A stretch of 64,000 nt of DNA from Carettochelys insculpta (lineage: Eukaryota > Chordata > Testudines > Carettochelyidae). The stretch spans positions 15,066,001 to 15,130,000 of the forward strand of contig NC_134161.1 of NCBI RefSeq assembly GCF_033958435.1, in the 5' to 3' direction. Each line of letters opens with the position of its first letter. The first letter of the stretch is position 1. Under the pieces are notes generated by a model. That model ran no database searches and was not told the origin of the DNA. It worked only from the letters and a program-made list of their open reading frames with translations. Of this stretch, positions 22,329-32,770 are shown piece after piece. The translations under genes were made by a program, and so were the position numbers.

Positions 22329-22587
22329 GGCTATGTTTACACTGTGGAGGTGTATTGGGATACTAGGATATTTTTCAAAATACCAGGTGCACTATTTTGG
22401 CATCCCTCTGCCTCTCCTTGTGAGAGGGATAAGGGATGCCTTGAAATAGTGCTATATTTTGAAATTTGGCTCTGTGTAGAGAGCACTGAATCCCAAAAAT
22501 AAACTATTTTGAAATTAACTCCAAGGAAGATACTCACTTTGCATAGCGCATCTTATTTTGAGTTGGGGGCACAGTGTAGACACAGCC
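22329..22587. mobile_element. family E DNA transposon, short form
   Basis: The ends GGCTATGTTTACACTGTGG and CACAGTGTAGACACAGCC are inverted. The flanks TTA (22326-22328) and TCA (22588-22590) agree at two of three bases. An internal inverted pair, GGCATCCCTCTGCCTCTCC with GAGAGGGATAAGGGATGCC, gives a near-perfect hairpin around 22400-22441. Confidence 0.85.
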
Positions 22588-22633
22588 TCAAAGAGTGCAT
22601 TTTGCAGGAATACAATTACAGAGAATATGTGAA

Positions 22634-22735
22634 AACAATGAGAAGTCCTGGGGCACCTTATAGACTAACAGATTTATTGGAGCATAAACTTTTGTGGGCA
22701 AAGACCCACTTCATCAGATGCATGTGAATAGGTGT
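22634..22735 (-). repeat. family C dispersed repeat
   Basis: GAAGTCCTGGGGCACCTTAT, AGACTAACAGATTTATTGGA and GTGGGCAAAGACCCACTTCA are the reverse complement of family C. It is truncated before the GCTACC end. Confidence 0.8.
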
Positions 22736-22771
22736 GCATTGCAGGAAGTACCAAGTAATAACATCAACAAC

Positions 22772-22912
22772 TACAACAACACAAGTATGTGTTGGGAGGT
22801 GTGTGGTACAGAGACAGAACAATGTATTTATGAGTGTGTGTGTCACACTGACACATACATTGCACTGGATTTGTGTCACGCTCACCTCCCAACACATACT
22901 AGTGGTGTTGTT
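22772..22912. repeat. imperfect inverted repeat
   Basis: AAGTATGTGTTGGGAGGTG (about 22783-22801) is mirrored by CACCTCCCAACACATACT (22883-22900), with a further ACAACAC/GTGTTGT pair outside. The loop holds GTGTGTGTGTCACACTGACA, itself able to pair. It follows a family C repeat directly. Confidence 0.75.
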
Positions 22913-23660
22913 ACTACTTGAGAGGGTGACAAACACACAGGACAGTGTGTGCATGTGAGAGTGACACAGAGACAGGACCGGGAGGGTGGGTTTGTAACTG
23001 GGGCCACCGTGGGAGGGGTGAGAAGAGGGGACAGAGAGGGAAGCAGCCACAGCAAACAAATCCCACCTCCGTTACCAGGGAACCAAACATGCACCCCACT
23101 CAGAAAAGGCACTGGGAGCCTCCCAGGCTACAGTGAGACCCCAGAGCAGCGGGGCAAGGTGAGGAACTGGTTGGAAAGGGTCAGCTGATTTGTATGCAGG
23201 GTTTAAAGTGGCAGTGATCTGCGCCTCCCACCCCCCACTTCTCTGCTGCTCCAAAGACCTGGGCACGGGTTCAAAGCTGCAGGAAGTTTTGCCCCTGCCC
23301 TCCCCATGCTTCACATAACCAAGCTCCGGGCTCCTAGCAGCTGCTGGCATGTCACGATAGCTGTGCAGTTTAGGCCACCTGTGCAGTTGTCCCCCTTGAT
23401 CCCAGGCACCATCAGTGGGTCTGGCTGGGACCATTGTTAGAGCCTTGTCCTTACATGGCCCTGCAAATAGAGATGGGGGGGCGCTGCAAGAGATTTTCCC
23501 CTCCCCTGTGCAGCCCATATGGACGATTCCTGCTTACTCCCATGGCAACACATGGTTCCCAGGAAGGGGGCGGATTTGGCATTTGGTACAACCCAGCCCT
23601 AAACAGGACCAGAATCAGTCTCTGAGAGGAAGTGGTGTAAGGCCGGGAGTGGGAGACAAT
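22913..23660. other. unique intergenic DNA, GC-richer
   Basis: Several overlapping short frames on both strands, none with a recognisable domain. Confidence 0.35.
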
Positions 23661-23664
23661 TCCT

Positions 23665-23800
23665 AGGTTCTCTTTCTGGCTCTCTCACACACTTGCTAGT
23701 GTGCCCTTGGGTACATCACCTGCACCCTGTGCCTCAGTTTCCCCAGTTGAAAAATTGGGATAAGGCCCATTACCACATTCACAACAGCTTTGGGAGGATG
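23665..23800 (+). repeat. MIR-type SINE relic
   Basis: GTGTGCCCTTGGGTACATCA and TGTGCCTCAGTTTCCCCAGT followed by ATTGGGATAAGGCCCAT are the MIR core in order. Confidence 0.75.
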
Positions 23801-24029
23801 AATAAATTCCTGCCAGACAAGCACTCTGACATCCTCAGGTGGGTCACCTGCAGGCTTTTTTATTGGCTTTGTAGTTTTGCAGCAGCTGCTCTACCGGAGA
23901 CACCAAGTGTATCCCAAAAGATCTGGGCAGGGGGTGAAGATCAGATAACTAGCCCCTGTGCTAATGGTATAGGTCACAGATGATGACACCTCTGTCGTAT
24001 GCAGCACTTGGCGATGCAAGGACAATGTG

Positions 24030-24130
24030 TGCCCTGTTATTACAGAGAGGAAAATTGGGCAGGCCATAAAGAAGGTCACAGCTGAGGCTAGGACCCAAGT
24101 GTCCTGGCTCCCTGCCCAGTGCCCCATCCT
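24030..24130 (-). repeat. MIR-type SINE relic
   Basis: AGAGAGGAAAATTGGGCAGG to GGTCACAGCTGAGGCTAGGA and ACCCAAGTGTCCTGGCTCCC is the reverse complement of the core and head of the old SINE. Confidence 0.6.
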
Positions 24131-25372
24131 TTGCACCAAATTCCATCTGACTGCGAGTGCTTTTCGCGGCCTCTTTTGCAGCATCGCTGGTGAGGCCCTG
24201 GGGCTGGGGAACCCTCGGTGAAGCAATCAATGTAATTGACTGAGTGCAGGAGCGAATGGAAAGGGTGCTCTCTGCAGGAGCCGACCTGATGCTGCAATGT
24301 ATAATGAGCTACGGCAGCCAGCATCTAATAGTGATTTATAGACCGAACGCAAGACCTTTGAACGAGGGAGAACTCTGGCTGCCAGGCTCCTTGGGGAGCT
24401 TCTAATAAAGCCTGAAATGAAATCACACATGGCTGGAGGGAGAGGCACAAAATAATAGGGACAAATGGATACAGCCTCCTAAACAGAGAGGAGACTGATG
24501 GTGCACAGAACCTCTGGGCATTGGCACCCCACAGCCAGGGCTGGGCATAGAAGGAGTACATGAAAATATATAGAGAGCCCCCCACAAAGCTCTCCACCTC
24601 TGTGACTGGGCCTGGGGTTGGAGTCATTGGGTGGGGTGGGGGAACCTCTGTACATCCTTTGCCCAGGCGAAGGCTAATGCTGCCTGAGGTTAGGCAGGGC
24701 AGCTGATGCGGTCCAGGTCCAACGGGGGCAGAGAGTTGATGCTTGTATCCCTCAGAGATGTTCACAACGGGCAGCACTGGAGTGATGTCGGGGACTGTAG
24801 GAGAGTCATTTTATTGACAAGGTTATCGCCTCTGGCTTCTGTTGGTCTCTGGGGCGATGTCTACATGGCGGGCATCATTTCAGGCTACTACAGAGGAAGT
24901 TTTAATCTTTTCTGATGGACCAGGGGGTTGATATAAACAAGAAAACTTGTGGCTATCACAGAGCCATTTGACAAGTCAGGCTAGAAACTATCCATGGTGC
25001 TCAGCCCAGTTTCTTTGGCTTCGACCCTCTCGGGTATGCTTGCTGTGTCAGGTGGCAAGCTTTTGGCTTTGTTTTCTTTGGATCCCTGCCGCCCCACACC
25101 CCACTTATGCTTTTACTTATGCAGGTCTTAAAATTGCAATTCACCCAGGGACCTGGCTAGCATTACAACACGGAATGTCGCTCAGCGAGAAGCCAGGATT
25201 AGCAGAAGGTATTCCAGCTTCCTATTTTCACTGCTAGTCTCTTGGATTTTTATACTGGGAAAAACACCACCACCACATTCAGGCTGCTGTATCTTCAGTG
25301 CAGCCCGTGCCTGCTAGAACTCTGGGGGTGGGGGAGATTTCCATCACCTCAATTCCTCTCACTGAGTCACTT
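24131..25372. other. unique DNA with possible conserved segment
   Basis: 24131-24460 is free of repeats and keeps isolated CpGs in words such as CTGCGAGTGCTTTTCGCGGC, GAGCTACGGCAGCCAGCATC and AGTGATTTATAGACCGAACG. It could be a regulatory element. The remainder to 25372 shows nothing I recognise. Confidence 0.3.
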
Positions 25373-25763
25373 GGGCTGTCCTCACTCGTGTGTCTGTCCT
25401 CTGCTGACAAAACAACTTGGCACTTCTGCCAACAGCGTTCTGTCTCTCTGTGATGAGGAATATCACCTTTGTGGACAGTTTCTGTCGACAATAAAGCCAC
25501 GTAGCTGCTTGAGGGTGGGGTTGGGGGCCGGCTCTGCTGATGGACAGGGCTTCTGGGGCACCAAGCAGCCCTTGTTTGCTGAGCTTCTGGATGGCCAGTC
25601 AGTCGAGAGAGCAGCCAGGCAGTCCAGCCGCACTGTCAATGGTGCAGATTGTTTTTTCAATCTGTTTTTGTGTGTGAAAGTGATCCGGCAAAACTTCTGC
25701 AGACAGAAGTGTCCTTCCGACGGCCACTTCTGTCGACAGCTTGCTGTAGTGGAGATGTAATCC
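25373..25763 (-). mobile_element. family D DNA transposon
   Basis: The minus-strand copy runs from the reverse of GATTACATCTCCACTACAGC at the right to GGGCTGTCCTCACTCGTGTG at the left. Words shared with 42920-43344 include the reverse complements of TGTCGACAGAAGT, GACTGCC...CTCTC and GGGCTTCCGGG-like blocks. It is unusually rich in TCTGTCGACA-type motifs. No 3-bp duplication found. The 172-codon frame across it is not a gene. Confidence 0.7.
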
Positions 25764-26007
25764 TAGAGCAATAACCCAGGGGATTCACAGGGAAATTTTT
25801 GCAACTAAATAAAATAAAAACAGAGTTTCAATGCAACTAATTCCATTTGAATGAATGGTTTTGGCTTTGTTTTTGTATTATGAGTGAAAGATTTTGTATT
25901 ATGTATCATTATTTTGTTTTATGCAACATCAGCCTCCCAAATTTGGGGTCCAAATTACTTGCCAGGATCTTTTAAAATGATAATTAGGATGGAGCACTAA
26001 TCACTTA

Positions 26008-26319
26008 GTCTACAGCTACACTGTGCCCTAAACTCGAAATAAGATACGCAATATCCTATTTCAAGGTTATTTCGAAATAGGCTATTTTGGTATTTAGACA
26101 GTGCCAACTGTTGAAATACTGCACTATTTCAAGGCATTCCTTACTCTTTCTGCAACAAGGTGTACAGGGATGCTGAAATAGTGCACCCATTATTTCAACA
26201 ACAAAAAAATCTGAAATAATCTAAAAAAATCCGAAATAAGAGGTGCGTTTCATAGGTGCAGAGTAGCTATTTCAGGATACCTTGGTGTCCCAAAAGAGCT
26301 CTGCAGTTTAGACATAGCC
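26008..26319. mobile_element. family E DNA transposon
   Basis: The ends GTCTACAGCTACACTGTGCC and TTTAGACATAGCC are flanked by TTA on both sides (26005-26007 and 26320-26322). The interior is AT-rich with TTATTTCGAAATAGGCTATT and several GAAATA words. It has a perfect 3-bp duplication of the type favoured by PIF/Harbinger elements. Confidence 0.85.
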
Positions 26320-26322
26320 TTA

Positions 26323-26970
26323 TGTAACCTTTCATAAGTCCCCTAGTTCTCTCTGCGCCTGGGAGACCTCACAGCCCCCTTTGAAGAAAGCCCACAGAGG
26401 CTGATCCAGTTAGCCCAGATTTTTTCTACTCTCCAATGGGGTGATCGCTTACTGAGGTCCCGAACTGAAGCAATTTGTCTCCTTTCTTTGCAAAATGTCC
26501 CTGAAGCAAAGCACTGTAGCAAATTAGGTATTAACAGCTGTACAGCCATGTTATCCCCAATGCCAATCACTGCTCTGTAATTGCACAGGATGTCTTCCCT
26601 GAAGGAGTGCTACTTGTATGTTTAATAAAACAACCATACCAGGTCTCAAATTTTCTTGTTTGTATGAAAAATTCATAGGAGCAGTTCCAGCAAGTGTTGA
26701 CTTGACTTACATCTGCCATCTACTGTAAGAGAAAATCCTTTCTGAGCAGGAAGGGAAACACCCAGAAACATTGTCGATAGCATTACTGGATGAAACAAGA
26801 GTGCTTTACAATCCTAAAGCACCAATATATTTAGGTTGTAATTTCATCTCTACAAAGGGAGCCAGCATAAAGATTGGCATCTTTTATATCCCGGTTTTCA
26901 AAGCTTACATGAGACTTACATATTGCCTGGAGTCTGTGTGGGCCCCTGGGCAGGGCTAAATTTTGGCCCT
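26323..26970. other. unique intergenic DNA
   Basis: No gene recognised. 26380-26580 has balanced composition and no repeat, so weak support for constrained non-coding DNA. Confidence 0.3.
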
Positions 26971-26974
26971 TAAT

Positions 26975-27060
26975 GAATGTCATGAGGATACTGAGGCACA
27001 AGCAGGTGACTTTACTTTGCCAAGGTCCAAGGGGACAGAGCCTTACTCTTCTAACTCGGA
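26975..27060 (-). repeat. MIR-type SINE relic
   Basis: GATACTGAGGCACAAGCAGG, TGACTTTACTTTGCCAAGGT and GACAGAGCCTTACTCTTCTA are the reverse complement of a MIR-type core. Confidence 0.6.
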
Positions 27061-27244
27061 CAGGTTGTTGCTGTGAAGGAGATTGATATGCAGAACTAGA
27101 GTTGGTGCAAAGAGTAATACAAAAGGTTTAGCAAGCATGACAGTTGTTGTGATAGTGTTACCTGAGCTGCTTTGTCCCTCATTACAGTGGAAAAAATGAC
27201 CAGCCCCAACAGGCAGTGGAATAGCGACATCCAGCTATGCAGTC

Positions 27245-27855
27245 ACAACACTGAATGGCTAGGGTTCAGGGAGACCTACACAAATTGGAGGATTGGGAGA
27301 AAAGAAAGCTGATGAAGTTCAACAAGGACAAGTGCAGAGTCCTGCACATAGCATGGAGGAATCTGAAACATTGCTACAGGCTGGGAACTGACTGGCTAAG
27401 CAGCAGTTCTCCAGAAAAGGCCCTGGGGATTACAATGGATGAGCAGATGGATATGAGTCAACAGTGTGCCCGTGAAGCCAAGCAGGCTAATGGCATATTG
27501 GGGTGCATTAGTGGGAGCATTGCCCACAGATGATTGTTCCCCTTTATTCAGCACTGGTGAGGCTGCATCTGGAATACTGTGCCCAATTCTGGGCCTCCCA
27601 TTACACAAAGGATGAGAACGCACTGGAGGGAGTCCAGCAGAGGGCAACAAAAATGATCAGAGGACTGGAGCACATGACATATGAGGAGACGCTGAGGCAT
27701 TTAGGCTTATTTAGCCTACGGAAGGGAAGAGTGAGGAGCAATTCAATAGCCTTTAACAACCTGAAGTGGGGTTTCAAAGAGGATGGAGAGAGACTTTCAG
27801 CAGAGTGTTGAACCTGATAACCTCCTGAGGCCTCTTCCAACCCTATGAGTCTATG
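27245..27855 (+). mobile_element. CR1 LINE 3' part
   Basis: The post-catalytic part of the CR1 protein is readable in two frames: KLEDWEKRKLMKFNKDKCRV with LHIAWRNLKHCYRLGTDWL (27255-27533), then [18 protein letters not shown] and [20 protein letters not shown] (27530-27811). The 3' end GGCCTCTTCCAACCCTATGA with GTCTATGAATG follows. About 100 residues of the usual C terminus (RKNFFPRRVVKHWN and so on) are deleted. Not functional. Confidence 0.92.
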
Positions 27856-28518
27856 AATGCCTCCTGAGTGCTGGTAGATAGGTTCCCTAAGACACTCTCC
27901 TAAAGGAAAGTCCGTGTTCCCTTCCACCATTCCCTTCCTCTCATATAACATCCCAAAGCCAATGGCCCATATCAGTCACACCTGCTAACTAACTCCATCC
28001 CACATCTGAAACATAGCACCTCTGCCAGCTGCAGCATATTTTCACACTTAGTTGAATGAATAGAACCCATAACACATTTCAAAGCAAACACAAAGACCAT
28101 TGGCTAAGCTGTTACCAGCCTTGTACACGTAATAACAACGTATCACAGTGGCCCAGTCTAAGCAGCTGATGCAGAAAGAAGATAAGTACCTACTACTGCT
28201 AACCGCTCAGCAGGTTATTCCTTTAGCTTACATGAGAGGTGTTTGTGCATTTCAGTGCCAATGTCCTGCATTCAAGCTACAGTGGTGCTCCATAAGAGTG
28301 TTTGTAACCAATGAGGAGCCAGTGCGGAGATTTGTGGACCCATGGGATTTTCAGGTTGTACAATACAACTACCCACACTCATCAGGCATAATGGACTACA
28401 CACACCTCCCAGAGATATGAATCAAATGGCTCCAGCAGCTGCAGTGAGAGATACCTCAGGCCCACTGTGCCCAGAAAGACTACCAAAGGAAAGAAATCCC
28501 CAGAATCAACATTGCCCC
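27856..28518. other. unique intergenic DNA
   Basis: No gene or repeat recognised. Confidence 0.35.
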
Positions 28519-28712
28519 CAGAGTTCCCTGTAAGCGGAGCACTTGGGAGGCCACCCAGGAAAGACTCAAGTGCCACCCAGCTGATTAGCAGAGTCCTCAC
28601 AGCCACCCAAAGCTGGCAGCATGTGTGTCTATTGGGGGTGCGCACCTGCACTTCCTTCAGTGCACATAAAAATTATTCCACAAATAGATGAAAAAAATTA
28701 GAGATAACGCTG
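28519..28712. mobile_element. family H, small hAT-like element, copy 1
   Basis: It begins CAGAGTTCCCTGTAAGC and ends AATTAGAGATAACGCTG, so the inverted ends read CAGAGTTCCCTGTAA and CAGCGTTATCTCTAA. The interior blocks AGCACTTGGGAGGCCACCC, GCTGATTAGCAGAG and AAAAATTATTCCACAAATAG are shared with 54166-54353. CAGNG ends with a body under 200 bp are typical of hAT-type miniature elements. No clear 8-bp duplication at this copy. Confidence 0.75.
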
Positions 28713-29145
28713 CCACCCTCCCCTGGCATGTAAAGTTCTGCCCCGCACTCCTCTCAGAGAAGCCCAGCCCCCCAGTGTGCCCTGAACATTAACAAACCTC
28801 GCTCTGGCTACCCTGCCGGATGTGGCTGGTCTACACATACCCCCACCAGCTCTGATCCAGCCAGCTCTGCCCACAACAACATGGGCAGCACACCAATCAC
28901 AGGGCAGATCTCCGCTGTCTCTGTCTAAACAATGATGTTAGAAGTGTCATAAGGGATAATTAGACTCCTGTACCTGTCTGCCAAAGGGCCAGTTTGTGTA
29001 GCCAGATGGGGAATTAATTATCCAAGCTAGAATTGGTCAAGTCCCTTCTCTCTGAGCAGCTTCCTTGTGTCATTGGGCCTTTGGCTGTGCTCAGGAATTG
29101 TCCGGGAACAGATCCTGATTTGAATGATGCTGCGGTGCAGTCAAA
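28713..29145. other. unique intergenic DNA
   Basis: Nothing recognised. Confidence 0.35.
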
Positions 29146-29827
29146 AGCTGCGTCTACACGTGCACGCTACTTCGAAGTAGCGGCACCAACTTCGAAATAG
29201 CTCCCATCACGTCTACATACGTCGGGCGCTATTTCGAAGTTAACTTCGACGTTAGGCGGCGAGATGTCGAAGTCGCTAACCTCATGAGGAGATAGGAATA
29301 GCGCCCTACTTCGACATTCAACGTCGAAGTAGGGACCGTGTAGACGATCCGCGTCCCGCAACATCGAAATTGCTGGGTCCTCCATGGCGGCCATCAGCTG
29401 GGGGGTTGAGATATGCTCTCTCTCCAGCCCCTGCGGGGCTCTATGGTCACCGTGGGCAGCAGCCCTTAGCCCAGGGCTTCTGGCTGCTTCTGCGGCAGCT
29501 GGGGATCTATGCTGCAGGCACAGGGTCTGCAACCAGTTGTCAGCTCTGTGTATCTTGTGTTGTTTAGTGCAACTGTGTCTGGGAGGGGCCCTTTAAGGGA
29601 GCGGCTGGCTGTTGAGTCCGCCCTGTGACCCTGTCTGCAGCTGTGCCTGGCATCCCTATTTCGATGTGTGCTACTTTGAGGTGTAGACGTTCCCTCGCTG
29701 CGCCTATTTCGATGTTGGGCTGAGCAACGTCGAAGTTGAACATCGACGTTGCCGGCCCTGGAGGACGTGTAGACGTTATTCATCGAAATAGACTATTTCG
29801 ATGTTGGCTGCACGTGTAGACGTAGCC
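29146..29827. mobile_element. family A DNA transposon, full length
   Basis: The 682-bp element starts AGCTGCGTCTACACGTGCAC and ends TGCACGTGTAGACGTAGCC, flanked by AAA on both sides (29143-29145 and 29828-29830). It is almost the same length as the copy at 10795-11481 and shares its whole layout, including CGTCGAAGTAGGG near 29320 and GGGCCCTTTAAGGGAGCGGC near 29586. CpG retention is high. No transposase is encoded. Confidence 0.88.
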
Positions 29828-29830
29828 AAA

Positions 29831-30768
29831 GTGTGGCAACGGTCTCCTTGGGGCTGGCATGGAAGCTAACAATCAGACTCTACAATTAGCATACAGATAG
29901 CAGTGGGAGTCAAAATCCACTTGAGCTGCTATTCAGTGCTGTAGCATCAAAGTGGGCTCAGTGCCTCTGTGTAACAGTCTTCAGATTAGTGCAGAGTTTG
30001 GCTCATCAAAGCTGAAATGGCCGCTCTGCTCTGAAACATTCCTCTGTGCAAATATTGCAGCTTCTCAATGAATCTAGCTCAGATTTTTCTCAGCTTGCAG
30101 GTAGGAAGATGGGCTATATCTAACTGCCTGGGAGCTGAAAGTCAAGCTGGCCTCCTTCCTTCTTTCTTAGCAGTACTTCAGACACCTGCTGGGCTGTATT
30201 ATTGTAGCATCATAACGCTTTATAAGAAGCCATCGGTATCAGCCTGAAACATTCACCCTGTTAGCAAGTGTTGATCCTGGCTGAGAAGGGCTTCAGTGGA
30301 TTCCAGGGCAAGAGGCTCATTGTCTCACTTATATATAATGGAGGGGGTATAGCATTCAGGATAGAGGATCTCGGGGGTGGGCTGAGCAATGACGAGAGGA
30401 ACCCCAGAAGCAGCTGAGCCTGGGCATAAGGTTTAAGTTGAGTGCCAGTATCACCACTGTTAACTTATTTGCCAAATGCCAGGGAAGGAGAGGAGTTTAT
30501 ACTCTGCATAGCATGTAAATTGCAGTGGGTTGGGAAAGAAGCATCACATGTTTTGACTGGGCTGGACTTACTGGAGACTGAAAATGAGCAGACTGTGGGG
30601 GGAACTTGTCTGCAAATATTTGTCCAATTCAACTATGTTCACAAACTTTTGGAGCTTGCTTTCCGTGGAGTTCTGAACCTTTGAGTCATGGTGCCAGAAC
30701 TACTGGGGAGAAGCAGATTTTAAGCCCTGAATATGTTCACAGAAAACAAAAGTAAAAATCTTTATTTG
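29831..30768. other. unique intergenic DNA
   Basis: No gene or repeat recognised. Confidence 0.35.
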
Positions 30769-30895
30769 ATTGTACACTTGCAGTTTTGGTGACATAAATT
30801 GCAGTTTTGGTGCCATTTGGTGATATTGTACAATCACAGTTCTGGTGACATTTGATTGTACAATTGCCATGTTGCTTGGTGACATAAATCCTCCA
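30769..30895. repeat. degenerate short tandem repeat
   Basis: GCAGTTTTGGTGACATAAAT, GCAGTTTTGGTGCCATTTGG, CACAGTTCTGGTGACATTTG and TTGCTTGGTGACATAAATC recur, with GATTGTACA words between them (also TTGTACAATC in inverse). The order is irregular. Confidence 0.7.
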
Positions 30896-31579
30896 ATCAC
30901 CCACCAGAACACTAATGTTTGAGTTACAAAACTACCTGACACTGAACTCTGTGAATTATCCACAGACAAACTAACAGCCACAGAAGACTTATGTGAATAA
31001 TTCTGAATAACAAATACATGCATGACTTGTAGGGTGTGTCCGTGATCAGATAACTGACCAACAAAGACTGATGAAAATCATCAGATTGATTGTTCATTGC
31101 TAAATGCATTGGTGGATGTGTAACCACTGACAGGCAGACTTGAACCCAGAACCTCTCGAGCTCAGAGCAGGAGCCTCTACAGTCTCAGGGAAAAGCCAGG
31201 TGGCTCTCAGCTAAGGCTGTAGAGGAGATTGTGTCACTACATAGGACAGTGAACCACACTCTAGGTGTGGGGGTTACAGGTGCTCAACCCCTGCTCTAGC
31301 CAGAGGTCCTATCCCCACTCAACCTCTTTACCCATGGCTCTACCCTTGCTCCACCCACACTTCTGAGATCCTGTCTTCATCCCACCTCTGCTCTGCCCCT
31401 CACCAAGCCCCGCCCTCGCTCCACCCACTCACTGCTCTTCACCTCCCACCAGCCACCCGGCTTCCAAACAGCATGCCTATAGGCTGTACCAGCGATGAAA
31501 AAGAAAGGGAAGCAGAAATGACTTTGAGATTTCAGGTGGAATTTCTGGCCGTAGTAACCTGACAGTGCTTTTCAGAAAT
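30896..31579. other. unique intergenic DNA
   Basis: No gene recognised. 31270-31450 is C-rich with repeated CTCCACCCAC-like words. Confidence 0.35.
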
Positions 31580-31715
31580 GATCACAACCCATTTTAGAAA
31601 GATGGGGAAACTGAGGCATAGAGGGATCATGGGACCTCTTCAAGATCTCACAGCAAACCAGTGCTAGGCTTAGAACATAATTCCTAGATCAATGCCTTAC
31701 CCAGTACACCATACA
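31580..31715 (-). repeat. MIR-type SINE
   Basis: GATGGGGAAACTGAGGCATA, AGATCTCACAGCAAACCAGT and TAGATCAATGCCTTACCCAG match the reverse complement of MIR-type core and head in order. Confidence 0.75.
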
Positions 31716-31930
31716 GACTTTAAAACATTTCCAGTGGGAAAGAAAAGTCCTATCATTCTATCAGGAGAATACCCCAAATTAACTCACATTTGAAGGTGTC
31801 TCAGAAACCCAGGGACAGGAGAAGTTTACAAGTTTCTGAGGGTCCAGCTCAGGAAAGCTCCAAGAAGTTCAAGGAGGGAGTAGCCTGGGAAGCATAGGAC
31901 TGTTCTTCCTGAACATGCTTTCTCTCTACC

Positions 31931-32047
31931 CAGAACAGCAAGAAGTCCTGTGGCACCTTATAGATGAACAGATATGGAGCATAAGCTTTCATGGGCAAAG
32001 AAGTGGGTCTCGAAGATACAGACTAACATAGCTATCTCTGTGATACT
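31931..32047. repeat. family C repeat, two halves inverted
   Basis: 31931-31998 (AAGAAGTCCTGTGGCACCTT to GCTTTCATGGGCAAAG) is a minus-strand family C segment. 31999-32047 (AAGTGGGTCTCGAAG to CAGACTAACATAGCTATCTC) is a plus-strand segment. The turn lies at the family's central hairpin, so a deletion or inversion through that stem is likely. Confidence 0.7.
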
Positions 32048-32580
32048 TCTCTCTACCCAGTGTCTGAAGCAGCAGCGGTTCGGGGGAAACCATTGTGCAC
32101 CGTAAGCCCATAGCTGGTGCTAGCTACTTTTTGATACTGAACCATGTGTAATTGTTGCTCCCCTCATTCTCTGGGTTTGTTTGTCAAGCACAGCTACTCT
32201 TTAATTGACTGCCTGCTTTAACATCCCTTCAGCTGGTTAAGCCATATGAATCATTTACAAGGGTCTGGGAGCAAGCGAGCCGCCCGTTTTGAGAAGAGGA
32301 TTTGTCAAGGAAAGCCATAAATACGCTCTTTGCAGCCCACGGGGATGTTCAGTTTAAACTTTACTGGGCTTTGACTTCTTCAGGCAGGCAAAGACTACCA
32401 AATCCCTGGCTTGTCGGTGTGTCCTGCTTCAGTGCACTCTTCATTCCCTGCGTTTAAAGGAACAGGAGACAGTGCAAGGGCCCAGAGATGCAGAGCGCAT
32501 TCTCTTGCTTGCTTTCTGATTCACGCTTCCAAAGTTTCAGACATATGCTGCACTCCTTATTCCTGTTACTGCCATCTCAG
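32048..32580. other. unique DNA, weak conservation candidate
   Basis: No repeat. 32190-32400 (CTTTAATTGACTGCCTGCTT, GAGCAAGCGAGCCGCCCGTT) keeps CpGs without being part of a transposon. Function unknown. Confidence 0.3.
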
Positions 32581-32581
32581 G

Positions 32582-32640
32582 CTACGGCTACACTGCAGCC
32601 CTATTGCAAAACAGCTATTTTGAAATAACACGACTACACA
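32582..32640. mobile_element. family E DNA transposon, left-end fragment
   Basis: GGCTACGGCTACACTGCAGC with CAGCTATTTTGAAATAACAC is a family E left end. The right part is missing. Confidence 0.7.
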
Positions 32641-32689
32641 CAAAATGTACAGTAGGGTCGCAATATTTGCAAGGTTGAAAGGCCAAAAA

Positions 32690-32770
32690 ATCAATTAATC
32701 TATTAGGTACCACAGGACTTCTCATTGTTTTTGTGGATACAGGCTAACTTAGCTACTCCACTGACACTTA
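32690..32770 (+). repeat. family C repeat fragment
   Basis: CAATTAATCTATTAGGTACC, ACAGGACTTCTCATTGTTTT and CAGGCTAACTTAGCTACTCC correspond to the right half of family C. Confidence 0.65.

Noticed and set aside
22772..22912. Possible microRNA precursor
   Set aside because: The loop is over 80 bases and contains simple repeats; no sign of a typical precursor and no expression data.
23072..23518. 148-codon minus-strand frame in GC-richer DNA
   Set aside because: Several overlapping frames on both strands are open here, as expected from composition; no domain, splice pattern or start context supports one.
25242..25760. 172-codon plus-strand open frame
   Set aside because: It is antisense to a family D transposon for most of its length.
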